A DNA stretch of 64,000 bases from Antiquaquibacter metalliresistens (GTDB lineage Bacteria; Actinomycetota; Actinomycetes; Actinomycetales; Microbacteriaceae), in the NCBI RefSeq assembly GCF_029211225.1, contig NZ_JARGEM010000003.1:1-64000 (forward strand). The letters are read 5' to 3'. Each line of letters starts with the position of its first letter. Position 1 is the first letter of the stretch. Below the pieces are notes generated by a model that made no database searches, was not told the DNA's origin, and was given only the letters and a program-made list of their open reading frames with translations. A program made the position numbers and the translations under genes. Below are positions 43,580-53,664 of the stretch, piece by piece.

Positions 43580-43677
43580 CCGGAGTTCCGCGAGCACTAG
43601 GTCTGCTCCACAACCGACACCGACGGCGCCGCTCCTCCCCAGAACCGGGGGAGGACGGCGCCGTCGTCGTGTGTGCT
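43580..43677. repeat. Right 98-bp direct repeat of the island
   Basis: The second copy (97 of 98 bases identical to 42455-42552) includes the tail FREH-stop of the small gene without the rest of it, plus the terminator. Removing one repeat and the insert would join msrA - small gene - terminator directly to the ssb leader. Confidence 0.93.
43621..43666 (+). terminator. Strong hairpin terminator, right copy
   Basis: Identical hairpin to 42496-42541. It is followed about 30 bp later by another inverted pair (GGATCCCGGG near 43697 and CCCGGGGTCC near 43729, one mismatch), so the leader of ssb contains two successive hairpins. Confidence 0.78.
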
Positions 43678-43784
43678 GTCCACACTGGTCGAACGGATCC
43701 CGGGGCGGCTTCCCGGCACGAGTGCCGCACCCGGGGTCCGACCTTTCGACCACGCAGATCCTCGACCAGCCAGGGAGCCAGCTC

Positions 43785-44282
43785 ATGTCCGACACCATCA
43801 CCCTCACCGGCATCGTGGCCACCGAACCGCGCCACCTCGTCACTAAGGAGGGACTGCCGATCACTTCGTTCCGGCTCGCCTCCGCGCAACGGCGTTTCGA
43901 TCGCGCGCAGGAACGCTGGATCGATGCCGACACCAACTGGTACACGATCACCACCTTCCGGCAGTTGGCGATCAACGCGGCGGGCTCCCTCCTCAAGGGC
44001 GAGCGCGTGATCGTGACCGGCCGTCTGCGCATCCGCGAGTGGGAGAGCGGGGAGCGCACCGGCGTCAACGTGGACATCGAGGCGGATGCGATCGGCCACG
44101 ACCTGCTGTGGGGCACCTCGAAGTTCACCCGCAGCATCGCCTCGACCGCGAAGGCGGCCGATGCCGCCGCCGAAGCCGCGACCGGCCAGACCGAGTCCCA
44201 GCCGAGCGAGGCGACGGAGTCCGCCGTGGCCTCCGAACGTTCCGCTCCGTACGACGAACCGGTCGCCGCACTGCCGTACTGA
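43785..44282 (+). CDS. ssb: Single-stranded DNA-binding protein (divergent paralogue)
   Basis: The 165-residue protein has an N-terminal OB fold (ITLTGIVATEPRHLVTKEG, WYTITTFRQLAINAAGSLLK, RVIVTGRLRIREWESGERTG). The C-terminus is Ala/Glu/Ser-rich and ends VAALPY instead of the usual acidic DDDIPF-type tip. It is therefore probably a second, specialised SSB rather than the replication SSB. GGGAG lies about eight bases before the ATG. Confidence 0.9.
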   Translation: MSDTITLTGIVATEPRHLVTKEGLPITSFRLASAQRRFDRAQERWIDADTNWYTITTFRQLAINAAGSLLKGERVIVTGRLRIREWESGERTGVNVDIEADAIGHDLLWGTSKFTRSIASTAKAADAAAEAATGQTESQPSEATESAVASERSAPYDEPVAALPY

Positions 44283-44335
44283 CCACCGGCTCACCGTAGA
44301 ATCCTCATGACGGCCGCCTGGCCGACGGAGGACTC

Positions 44336-44809
44336 ATGCCCAGCACTCGCGCACCGCTCGCGGTCACGGCCGTGGTCGCGGTGCTCGCGCTCGCCGGTTG
44401 CGTGCAGGGCCCACCGGCGCCGACCCCGACCGCGGTGCCGACCCCGTCGTCGAGCCCCACCAGCGTGACCAATGAGCTCAACCCCGTGCTGCGGCCGGGA
44501 GCGTCTGCGGCGGCGAACCAGCAGTTCTTCGACGCCACCAACCAGGCACTGCAAGCGGCGGCGGGCAAGTCCGACGGCCGCACCATCGTCGACAACCTCG
44601 TGAACGCGGGTTTCGTGAAGGCCGACATGGAGGTCACCTACGACTCCACTGCGCTCGGCATCGCCGCCGACTCGATCATCGTCTCGGTGCGCATCGGCGA
44701 CGAGTGCCTCATCGGGCAGTTCGCCCCCTCCTACTACCGGGGCGACCTGGTGCCCCTGCTGGGCACCGGCAAGTGCCTGGTCGGGTTGCAGCGTCCGATC
44801 GACTGGTAG
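44336..44809 (+). CDS. Lipoprotein (DUF6993-like)
   Basis: The 157-residue protein has a lipoprotein signal (LAVTAVVAVLALAGC, Cys near residue 22), a Pro/Thr/Ser linker, and a domain with ANQQFFDATNQALQAAAGKS, VNAGFVKADMEVTYDSTALG and a later pair of Cys (DECLIGQF and GKCLVGLQ) likely forming a disulfide. Function unknown. GGAGGACTC precedes the ATG, and TAGAAT (44316-44321) is a likely -10. Confidence 0.78.
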   Translation: MPSTRAPLAVTAVVAVLALAGCVQGPPAPTPTAVPTPSSSPTSVTNELNPVLRPGASAAANQQFFDATNQALQAAAGKSDGRTIVDNLVNAGFVKADMEVTYDSTALGIAADSIIVSVRIGDECLIGQFAPSYYRGDLVPLLGTGKCLVGLQRPIDW

Positions 44810-44830
44810 TCGCCTCCGTAGAATGGGCCC

Positions 44831-46513
<1,683 letters not shown>

Positions 46514-46538
46514 CGCGGACCGGCTCGCGGTGCCGCCG

Positions 46539-48116
46539 TCAGTCGGCGAGCACCGCGAGTTCCCGCAGTTGCACCTTCATCACCTTGCCGGTCGAGGTGC
46601 GTGGGAGCGCCTCGACGAGGTGGAACCGGTCGGGCACCTTGTACCCCGCCAGCAGGGAGCGCACATGCCGTTCGAGCTCGGCGGATTCGATGACGATCTC
46701 GGCGTGCAGCACGACGAACGCCACCGGACGTTCCCCCCACTTCTCGTGCGGCACCGCGACGACCGCAGCGTCGGCGACGGCGACGTGGGAGAGGAGGGTG
46801 TTCTCGACCTCGATGGAGGAGATGTTCTCGCCGCCTGAGATGATCAGGTCCTTCGACCGATCTCGCACCTCGAGATAGCCGTCGGGATGCATCACGCCCA
46901 GGTCTCCGGAATGGAACCAGCCTCCCCGGAACGCCTCCTCGGTGGCGGCATCGTCGCGGAAGTAGCCGAGCATCACGTTGTTGCCGCGCATGACGATCTC
47001 GCCGAGCGTCTCGCCGTCGGCGGGCACGTCGTGCATGTACTCGTCGACGATCCGTACGCCGCCGGACTGGATCATAGGAACACCCTGTCGGGCCATACGC
47101 GCTGCGCGCTCGCCCGCGGGTAGCGCGCTCCACGCGGTTTGGTACTCGCAGGTCGTGTAGGGGCCGTAGACCTCCGTGAGGCCGTACGCGTGCGTGACCG
47201 AGGCACCGAGCGCCTCGAGCTTCTCGATGGTGGTCGGGGAGGGCGGTGCGCCACCGGTCATCATCGAGAGTGCCTCGACCGGGTGGGCTTGGGGAGCGTC
47301 GGCGACGATGCTCAGGACGGTGGGTGCACCGCTCAGGTGGGTCACCTCGAACTCGTCGATCGCCGACCACACGGCATCCTCCCGCACGGTCCGCAAACAG
47401 ACGTGCAGGCCGGCGACTGCCGTCACCGACCAGGGCGCGCACCATCCGTTGCAGTGGAACATCGGCAACGTCCAGAGGTAACGCGTGTCGGCGGTGAAGC
47501 CGGCGTGATGGATGAGACCGAGGGAGTTGAGATAGGCGCCACGGTGGCTGTACATCACGCCCTTCGGCTTGCCGGTCGTGCCAGAGGTGTAGTTGATGGC
47601 GATCACCGCCTGCTCGTCGTTCACGATCCACGGCAAGGGGTCGAGAGCCTCCCCTTCCCGCACCAGTGCCGCGTACGTGTCCGGCCCAGCCTCGGCGTCC
47701 TCGCGGATGACGACGACAGTGATCGAGTTGGAGAGTTCGGTCGCGGCAGATCGCGCCACGTTCTCGAACTCCGCATCGACGAGGAAGATGCGTGCCCCGG
47801 AGTGCTCCAGGATGTTGGCGATCTCGTCGCGTGAGAGGCGCGTGTTGATCGTGACGAGGGTCGCCCCGGCAAGCGGTACCGCGAAATGCGCGACCAGCAT
47901 CTGGGGGATGTTGGGTGCCAGAACCGCCACGCGATCGCCGGGTGCAACACGACGATGCAGCGCGCCGCCGAGATGCTGCGCTTCCGCGGCGAACTGCGCG
48001 TAGCTGTACTCGCGTTCGGCGTATCGAAGCGCGGGCTTCTGTGGGTGCACCCTCGCCGCACGTTCGAGGAAGACCAGCGGAGTGAGGTTGACGGTGTTTG
48101 CTGTCGACGGTGACAT
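46539..48116 (-). CDS. AMP-dependent acyl-CoA synthetase
   Basis: The 525-residue enzyme has the ATP-binding NYTSGTTGKPKGVMYSHRGA, the VTHAYGLTEVYGPYT acyl pocket motif, FHSGDLGVMHPDGYLEVRDR, DLIISGGENISSIEVE and the catalytic Lys in PRTSTGKVMKVQL. The long IVNDEQAVIAINYTSG lead-in is common in medium-chain or methylmercaptopropionyl-type ligases. It should activate a carboxylic acid to a CoA thioester. It is last in the minus-strand operon headed by the GntR regulator, 19 bp after the FAH gene. Confidence 0.92.
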   Translation of the reverse strand: MSPSTANTVNLTPLVFLERAARVHPQKPALRYAEREYSYAQFAAEAQHLGGALHRRVAPGDRVAVLAPNIPQMLVAHFAVPLAGATLVTINTRLSRDEIANILEHSGARIFLVDAEFENVARSAATELSNSITVVVIREDAEAGPDTYAALVREGEALDPLPWIVNDEQAVIAINYTSGTTGKPKGVMYSHRGAYLNSLGLIHHAGFTADTRYLWTLPMFHCNGWCAPWSVTAVAGLHVCLRTVREDAVWSAIDEFEVTHLSGAPTVLSIVADAPQAHPVEALSMMTGGAPPSPTTIEKLEALGASVTHAYGLTEVYGPYTTCEYQTAWSALPAGERAARMARQGVPMIQSGGVRIVDEYMHDVPADGETLGEIVMRGNNVMLGYFRDDAATEEAFRGGWFHSGDLGVMHPDGYLEVRDRSKDLIISGGENISSIEVENTLLSHVAVADAAVVAVPHEKWGERPVAFVVLHAEIVIESAELERHVRSLLAGYKVPDRFHLVEALPRTSTGKVMKVQLRELAVLAD

Positions 48117-48135
48117 GGAGGATCCGCTTTCGAGG

Positions 48136-48981
48136 TTAGGCGGGCACGAACACCTGGCGTTGTCTGCCGAGCCCCTCGATCTCCACCTCGACCACATCGC
48201 CCGCGGAGAGGTAGGGGAATCGACCGGAGAGCGCGACTCCTTCGGGCGTGCCGGTGAGTACGAGATCGCCGGGCTCGAGCACGAGGTACTGACTCAGGTG
48301 CCAGATGATCGTGTCGACATCGAAGATCATGTCCGCCGTCGAGGAGTCCTGCCGAACATCGCCATTCACCCAGCTGCGCAGGCGAAGGTTCCGGTGATCG
48401 ATCTCATCCGGGGTCACGAGCCACGGCCCGGTCGGGTTGAACCCGGCGGCGCACTTGCCCTTGCTCCACTGCCCACCGGACACCTCGAGTTGAAACTCCC
48501 GCTCCGAAACGTCATTGGCCGTGACAAACCCGGCGATGTGGCTCGCGGCCTGGGCGGGGGAGTCGAGGTAGCTGACCCGGGACGCGATCACGACGCCGAG
48601 TTCGACCTCCCAGTCGGTCTTCTGGCTGCCACGTGGGATCGCGACGTCATCATCCGGCCCGACCACGGTGTTGGGGGTCTTGAGGAAGACGACGGGAGCG
48701 CTCGGCGGGGCGGATCCGGACTCGGCCGCGTGGGCGGCGTAGTTCATGCCGATGCAGATCACTGCACTCGGGCGGGCGATCGGCGCCGCGAACCGGCGGC
48801 CGGCCGGCTGCACCTCGGCGAGTGCGCCCGACGCGAGTGCGGCACGCACACGTTCAAGACCACCGGACTCGAAGAACGATCCGTCGATGTCCGCGGTGAT
48901 GCCGGAGATGTCGAAGAGCTGGTCGCCGACGCCCACGACGGGCAGTTCGTGGCCGGGGCGGCCGATTCGAGCGAGTCGCAT
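48136..48981 (-). CDS. Fumarylacetoacetate hydrolase family enzyme
   Basis: The 281-residue enzyme has the N-terminal FAH cap and the catalytic core: ICIGMNYAAHAAESG, the metal ligands in QKTDWEVELGVVIASRVSYL (E, E), FVTANDVSEREFQ (D) and the ending VLTGTPEGVALSGRFPYLSA. Members hydrolyse C-C bonds of 2,4-diketo acids or act as oxaloacetate decarboxylases; in deoxysugar routes they split 2,4-diketo-3-deoxy-rhamnonate or -fuconate. The ATG overlaps the ADH stop (TGATG). Confidence 0.9.
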   Translation of the reverse strand: MRLARIGRPGHELPVVGVGDQLFDISGITADIDGSFFESGGLERVRAALASGALAEVQPAGRRFAAPIARPSAVICIGMNYAAHAAESGSAPPSAPVVFLKTPNTVVGPDDDVAIPRGSQKTDWEVELGVVIASRVSYLDSPAQAASHIAGFVTANDVSEREFQLEVSGGQWSKGKCAAGFNPTGPWLVTPDEIDHRNLRLRSWVNGDVRQDSSTADMIFDVDTIIWHLSQYLVLEPGDLVLTGTPEGVALSGRFPYLSAGDVVEVEIEGLGRQRQVFVPA

Positions 48982-50024
48982 CAGTTCACCTCGGCGACGG
49001 AAGAGAGCAGCAAGGTCTTGTTCGAGCCACCGGATCCATCGGCGATCGACTTGAACGCGTCCGGTCCCTCGCCGAGTGCGAGCGTGCGGTCGATGAGCAG
49101 ATCGAGCTCGGGATGTCCCTCGCCCACCCACTGCGCAGTGCTCGCGAAGTGCGCCTCCGAGTAGCAGTACGAACCGATCACCACGCGCTCGGCGACGGTG
49201 ATGCCGTAGGGCTCGATGGACATCTCCTTCGCGCCCATGCCGACGAGCACGACTCGCGCCCGGGTCGTCGAATGCTGGAGTGCTGCCGCAAGGCTGGGCG
49301 CGATGCCGACGGCGTCGACGACCGCCGTCGCCTTGCCACCGAGACGCTCGGTCACGCTCGTTTCGAGCAGCTCGGGGGACGTGGTCGCGAATCCGAGCTG
49401 TTCGAGCAGCTCCCGTCGGGCCTCCACGGGCTCACTGACGAGGATCGCGGTAACACCCGCGCGCCGCGCGCCGAGGGCTGCGGCCTGGCCGATGGGACCG
49501 CCGCCGATGATGAGCATCCGGTCGACGGGGCTCGGGTCGGCGCGCATCACCGCGTGGTAGCCGACGGCGAGCGGTTCGACGAGGGCCCCGTGCAGCACCG
49601 GCATGCCTGGCTCGAGGGCGACGACGTTCCGGGCGGGCACGGCGATAAGGCCGGCGAAGCTGCCGTCGAGCGTGGGTTCGACCCCGATGACGACGGAGTC
49701 TGGGCACACCTGGGTCTCGCCCTCGAGGCAGAACTCGCAGTGGCCACAGGCGACGATCGGATTGACCGTCACGAGCGTTCCCGCGCTGAGCTCGGCGCTG
49801 CCGACCGCGACGCGCCCCACGGTCTCGTGCCCCATGACTTGGCCGCGAGTTCGCCGGCCGGTCTCACCGCTGTACCCATGCACGTCAGAGCCGCAGATCC
49901 CGGTGGCGATGACCTCGATGAGCACTTCGCCCTCACCCGCGATCGGATCGGGGCGCTCCATGATCGTCATGTCCCATGGCCCGTTGAAGCCCAGCGCTTG
50001 CATGTGTTGCTGTCCTGTCGTCAT
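48981..50024 (-). CDS. Zinc-dependent alcohol dehydrogenase (MDR family)
   Basis: The 347-residue enzyme has the catalytic-zinc Cys and His (ATGICGSDVHGYSG, MGHETVGRV), four structural-zinc Cys (VACGHCEFCLEGETQVC) and the Rossmann motif MLIIGGGPIGQAAALGA. The layout matches sorbitol/threonine/galactitol-type dehydrogenases. Its overlap with the FAH gene suggests it makes or uses the substrate chain for that hydrolase. GGAGG precedes the ATG. Confidence 0.92.
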   Translation of the reverse strand: MTTGQQHMQALGFNGPWDMTIMERPDPIAGEGEVLIEVIATGICGSDVHGYSGETGRRTRGQVMGHETVGRVAVGSAELSAGTLVTVNPIVACGHCEFCLEGETQVCPDSVVIGVEPTLDGSFAGLIAVPARNVVALEPGMPVLHGALVEPLAVGYHAVMRADPSPVDRMLIIGGGPIGQAAALGARRAGVTAILVSEPVEARRELLEQLGFATTSPELLETSVTERLGGKATAVVDAVGIAPSLAAALQHSTTRARVVLVGMGAKEMSIEPYGITVAERVVIGSYCYSEAHFASTAQWVGEGHPELDLLIDRTLALGEGPDAFKSIADGSGGSNKTLLLSSVAEVN

Positions 50025-50061
50025 CGCGACCGGGACCTCCGGTCGCAGCGTGGTGGAACCC

Positions 50062-50844
50062 CTAGGTGCCCGCGCTGACGCGGCCGCCGGGGAAGCGAGT
50101 GAAGTTCTCCGGGTCGTACAACGGAAGGATCACGTCGGCCGTGCGGCGAACACGCTCGTACGCGGAGAGGATCTCGTACATGTTCTCGTTGATGCCGAGT
50201 GGGATGTTCTCGGTGACGTTGCGAAGGTGGAAGTAGCTGTCGGAGATCGCCACGACGCCGATCTCCGTGTCGACCTCGACGACGAGCGAGGCGCGGTGAT
50301 GACCGCCCGACCACCAGGTGCGCAGGCCCGGGGCGATCTCGTCCTCGTCCTCGAGCAGGCGAACACGCGGCCAGGCCGTGGTGACGAGGGGCGCGAGGAT
50401 CTCGTCCGGGATCGACGTGGAGCGGTTGTCGTGCGGATGATCGTGCGTGGTGTGGAAATGCACCCAGCCTCGCTTGGCGATGCAGATCGACGCGTTCTCG
50501 AACGCCAGCACGTTGCTGACCGTGTAGAGCTGCAGCGGGCTCAGGATGATGTGCGTCACCTCGTCCGGCGAGACCCCGTGCGCGGCCAACTGGTCGAGGA
50601 TGAACTCCCCTTCGCCGCGCGCCAGGCGCGCCTTCTCGCCGAGGAATGCGGCCCAGCCGGAGTTCATCGGTTCGAGGTCGAGCGCCGGCCCGGTGTTGAC
50701 GAGTGCAACCACGCCGTTGCCTCGGATCAGCACTGATTGGAACGTGAGCGGGAACCACTCTTCGAAGGCGTTCATCCAGAACAGCTCAGGACCGGGGATC
50801 ACGCTCGACCCGACGGGCATGGTGGTCACCTCGTACGACATCAT
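50062..50844 (-). CDS. Metallo-beta-lactamase-fold protein lacking the first metal motif
   Basis: The 260-residue protein aligns by eye with AHL-lactonase-type MBL proteins: VVALVNTGPALDLEP, then EVTHIILSPLQLYTVSN where active enzymes have THxHxDH, then FENASICIAKRGWVHFH and a late GGHHRASLVVEV. In place of the three metal His residues the sequence reads SPLQLYT, so the usual dinuclear site cannot form. It may be a binding protein or a diverged enzyme. The start overlaps the GntR stop by four bases (ATGA). Confidence 0.75.
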   Translation of the reverse strand: MMSYEVTTMPVGSSVIPGPELFWMNAFEEWFPLTFQSVLIRGNGVVALVNTGPALDLEPMNSGWAAFLGEKARLARGEGEFILDQLAAHGVSPDEVTHIILSPLQLYTVSNVLAFENASICIAKRGWVHFHTTHDHPHDNRSTSIPDEILAPLVTTAWPRVRLLEDEDEIAPGLRTWWSGGHHRASLVVEVDTEIGVVAISDSYFHLRNVTENIPLGINENMYEILSAYERVRRTADVILPLYDPENFTRFPGGRVSAGT

Positions 50845-51551
50845 GCGTCCGATCCCGGCTTGTCGGTCTCGCCCTTGTCCAGTCGGGCCAGCTCCTCGCG
50901 AACCTGGCGCAGGTGCAGGTGCATCGCCGCGGATGCGCCGATCGCGTCGCGTGAGCGCAGGGCGTCGACGATCTGGTCGTGCCACATCACGGCACGATCG
51001 ATGGCACCGGGCACGGCCGCGGACGCCGAGCGAGTGCGCTGACCCAACCCGGTGATCGAGCTGTGCATGGAGACCAGGATGGCGTTGTCGGTCGCGCGGG
51101 CCACGGCGTCGTGAAACGCGATGTCGAGTTCCGCGTGCTGTTCGGGGGAGTCCTTGACGGAGGCGAGCCGCTGGTTGATGTCGAACATCTCATCGATGGC
51201 TTCATCCGAGGCGCGGGTCGCGGCGATGGAGGCCAGTCGCGGTTCGAGCAGCTCGCGAGCTTCCTGCAGCAACGAGAAGTACTCTTCGGCGTTGGTGACC
51301 TCGAGAAACTCCTGATCGAGGACGTGCCAGTGGTACTTCGGAGCGACGGTGGCGACGCTGCCCTGTCGAACGACGATGAACCCCTTGGCGTCGAGCGCCT
51401 GCAGCGCCTCCCGCACGACGCTGCGCCCGACTCCGTACGACTCGCACAGCACGGACTCGGGTGGCAGTGGGGCACCGGGTTCGATCTCGCCGGCACCGAT
51501 CTTGCGAAGGTAGTCACTCACGATGGCGTTGCTGAGTCGAGCCCTGGCCAC
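50841..51551 (-). CDS. FCD-domain GntR (FadR subfamily) regulator
   Basis: The 236-residue regulator has a winged helix (SYGVGRSVVREALQALDAKG) and an FCD domain with AELDIAFHDAVARATDN and later HDQIVDALRSRDAIGAS and MHLHLRQVREEL, which supply the metal/carboxylate-binding Asp and His residues. FCD repressors usually sense an organic acid. GTG 51551 has AAGGGAGG four bases upstream and is preferred to ATG 51593. It heads the minus operon and faces the dehydrogenase gene across 191 bp. Confidence 0.92.
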   Translation of the reverse strand: MARARLSNAIVSDYLRKIGAGEIEPGAPLPPESVLCESYGVGRSVVREALQALDAKGFIVVRQGSVATVAPKYHWHVLDQEFLEVTNAEEYFSLLQEARELLEPRLASIAATRASDEAIDEMFDINQRLASVKDSPEQHAELDIAFHDAVARATDNAILVSMHSSITGLGQRTRSASAAVPGAIDRAVMWHDQIVDALRSRDAIGASAAMHLHLRQVREELARLDKGETDKPGSDA

Positions 51552-51651
51552 GGTGCCTCCCTTCCCATCTTCTGAACGCGAACGTGTTGTCATGCTCCGA
51601 TTGTGGTGCAGTCGCCCGCGGTCGGTCGGCGGCGCCGCTCGGTTCGGGATC

Positions 51652-51680
51652 AAGTTAGCCACAGTTCAGACAAGTGTCAA
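51652..51680 (-). promoter_or_regulatory. Promoter of the GntR operon with internal operator
   Basis: On the minus strand TTGACA (51680-51675) and TAACTT (51657-51652) are 17 bases apart. The spacer begins within CTTGTCTGAAC; the ten bases ACTTGTCTGA (51675-51666) recur in the ABC promoter. On the plus strand TTGACC (51683-51688) and TAGGCA (51707-51712) may drive the dehydrogenase operon. Confidence 0.7.
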
Positions 51681-51742
51681 GATTGACCCCCGAACTTCGC
51701 CTATGTTAGGCATTGAATCACCGAACCTATATGAAGGGTGTC

Positions 51743-52687
51743 ATGAACCGACCAACAGTGCTGTTGACCGATAGCGACCTCGGAGACCGCGAACTCGAGG
51801 TGGGGTGGCTCGTCGAAGCCCTGGGTGCGGAGGTCGTGGTGGCCGACTGCACCACGGCAGACGACGTGCTCCGGGAGGTGGAGAAGCATCACCCGGATGC
51901 CATCGTGACGCAGTGGGCACCGATCGATGCCGCGGCGATCGCCGCAGCGAGCGGCACCTGCCGGATCATCAGCCGCATCGGCATCGGAGTCGACATGATC
52001 GATCTCGCTGCGGCCGCCGAGGCGGGCATCCCGGTTCGGAACGTGCCGTACTACTGCACCGAGGAGGTGGCCACGCATGCGGTAGCGATGGCCCTTGCGC
52101 TCTGGAGGCGCCTGCCGCAGCTCGACGCCGAGGTGCGAGCGGGCATCTGGAATGCTGCAGCGCACGCCGAGCACATCAATCGCCTCTCGAGTGCCACCGT
52201 GGGTCTCATCGGCGGCGGTCGCATCGGCCAGCTCGTCGCCAAAGCCTTCGAGGCGTGGGGAGCGACGATCATCATCGTCGACCCGGCGCCGCCGAGCGAC
52301 CACTACGAGCGCGTCACGCTCGATGAACTCGCGCGCCGTGCCGACATCATCAGCCTCCACGCGCCCCTCATGGAATCGACGCGCCACCTCGTTGGCAGGG
52401 ACTTCCTCGCTTCGTTGGAGCGGCATCCCGTGATCGTCAACACCTCACGCGGCGCGCTCATCGATGTCGAGGCCGCCGTGGACGCCGTGAACTCCGGGCT
52501 CGTGAGGGGGCTCGGCCTCGACGTGTTCGAGGAGGAGCCCTTGGCCGCGGCCCACTCCGTGCGCGACGCCAAGAACACGTTGCTGGCACCCCACGCCGCG
52601 TGGTGCTCGCACGAGGCGCTGCCCGATCTGCGTCGCGGTGCGATCGACAATGTAGTGGAAGCGTTGCGCGGCTCCGGGTCGGCGTGA
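51743..52687 (+). CDS. D-2-hydroxyacid dehydrogenase family protein
   Basis: The 314-residue NAD(P) oxidoreductase has the cofactor motif VGLIGGGRIGQLVAKAFEAW, the catalytic Arg in VNTSRGALIDVEA, Glu in DVFEEEPLA and His in LLAPHAAWCS. It interconverts a 2-hydroxy and a 2-keto acid. The N-terminal motif YYCTEEVATHAVAMALALWR is usual for the glyoxylate/phosphoglycerate branch. GAAGGG precedes ATG 51743; it is the first gene of the plus-strand operon. Confidence 0.92.
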   Translation: MNRPTVLLTDSDLGDRELEVGWLVEALGAEVVVADCTTADDVLREVEKHHPDAIVTQWAPIDAAAIAAASGTCRIISRIGIGVDMIDLAAAAEAGIPVRNVPYYCTEEVATHAVAMALALWRRLPQLDAEVRAGIWNAAAHAEHINRLSSATVGLIGGGRIGQLVAKAFEAWGATIIIVDPAPPSDHYERVTLDELARRADIISLHAPLMESTRHLVGRDFLASLERHPVIVNTSRGALIDVEAAVDAVNSGLVRGLGLDVFEEEPLAAAHSVRDAKNTLLAPHAAWCSHEALPDLRRGAIDNVVEALRGSGSA

Positions 52688-52715
52688 TGGTGCCATCCTC
52701 TGGAAGGGAGACAAG

Positions 52716-53525
52716 GTGAGCGCTCGGGAACTCGAGGGTCGCGTCGCGGTCGTCACTGGCGCGGCGTCTGGTATCGGCGCCGCAACCGCCGAGGCATTCG
52801 CCGCGGCAGGGGCGAAGGTGGTGCTCGTCGACCTGAATGAGGCCGCCCTCGCCGACCAGGTGCACCGTATGACGTCGGGCCAGGCGGGCGACCTGGATGC
52901 ACGCGCGATCGACATCACCTCCGAGGACGAGGTCGCCGCAATGCTCGACGCGGTGGGTGCCCGCTGGGGGAGGATCGACCACGTCGTCAACTGCGCTGCG
53001 AGCTTCATCAATGCTGGAGTCGACGCCACGCGATACGAGTGGTCGAGGTCGCTTGATGTCAACGTCATCGCCTCCGCGATGCTCACGGCGCGGGCGAGCG
53101 CCTGGATGCAACGGGGCTCGACGGTCGTCAACATCGCGAGTATCTCCGCCCACGTCGCACAGCCCCAACGCTGGACCTACAACGCGACGAAGGCGGCGAT
53201 CCTGGCTTTGACCCGTGGTCAGGCGCTCGATCTCGGTGCGCTGGGCATCCGCGTCAACGCGGTGAGTCCCGGTTGGATCTGGACCCAGGAGGTCGAGAAG
53301 GCCGCCGGAGGCGACCGCGCGCGATGGGAGCCCCAGTGGGGCCGGTTCCATATCCTCGAGCGGCTGGGGGAGCCGTCGGAGGTCGCCGATGCCGTTCTGT
53401 TTCTGAGCGGTCCACGTTCGTCGTTCATCACCGGTACGGAGCTGATGGTCGACGGAGGCTACTCGGCCTTGGGGCCGGAGGGCCACGGTGATACCGCACA
53501 GTTCGCGGGGAGTGACGCGCACTAG
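52716..53525 (+). CDS. Short-chain dehydrogenase/reductase
   Basis: The 269-residue SDR has GAASGIGAATAEAFAAAGAK (cofactor), VNCAASF, the catalytic Ser in VNIASISAH and the YNATK Tyr/Lys pair, ending FITGTELMVDGGYSALG, so it is a classical SDR with all catalytic residues. In deoxysugar pathways homologues oxidise L-rhamnose/L-fucose or 2-keto-3-deoxy sugar acids; the exact substrate is not determined here. GGGAG lies five bases before the GTG. Confidence 0.92.
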   Translation: MSARELEGRVAVVTGAASGIGAATAEAFAAAGAKVVLVDLNEAALADQVHRMTSGQAGDLDARAIDITSEDEVAAMLDAVGARWGRIDHVVNCAASFINAGVDATRYEWSRSLDVNVIASAMLTARASAWMQRGSTVVNIASISAHVAQPQRWTYNATKAAILALTRGQALDLGALGIRVNAVSPGWIWTQEVEKAAGGDRARWEPQWGRFHILERLGEPSEVADAVLFLSGPRSSFITGTELMVDGGYSALGPEGHGDTAQFAGSDAH

Positions 53526-53530
53526 TCTGA
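53521..53530 (+). promoter_or_regulatory. Operator-like ACTAGTCTGA at the SDR stop codon
   Basis: ACTAGTCTGA matches nine of ten bases of the motif in the GntR and ABC promoters, and TAGTCTGACAA (53523-53533) fits the FadR-type consensus TnGTnnnACnA. It overlaps the SDR stop codon and lies 60 bp before the ABC-operon -35 box. Confidence 0.55.
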
Positions 53531-53589
53531 CAACTAATCACTGTTGGGGTGGGATTAGGCGCCAATGGCCCAGAAACCGGAGGCGATTC

Positions 53590-53619
53590 TTGACACCCAT
53601 CAGACAAGTTGGTAGGAAT
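53590..53619 (+). promoter_or_regulatory. ABC-transporter promoter with internal operator
   Basis: TTGACA (53590-53595), a 17-base spacer and TAGGAA (53613-53618) form a near-consensus promoter. The spacer contains TCAGACAAGT (53600-53609), the reverse complement of ACTTGTCTGA, so a regulator bound there would cover RNA polymerase contacts. This gives the transporter its own regulated start inside the operon. Confidence 0.7.
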
Positions 53620-53664
53620 GACCCACACCGCGGGTACGCGGTCAACTCGATGAGGAGTACGAAC

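Noticed and set aside
42455-43677. Insertion sequence or integrase-bearing element as cause of the 98-bp repeats
   Set aside because: No transposase or integrase frame and no terminal inverted repeats are in the insert. Described only as a repeat-bounded island.
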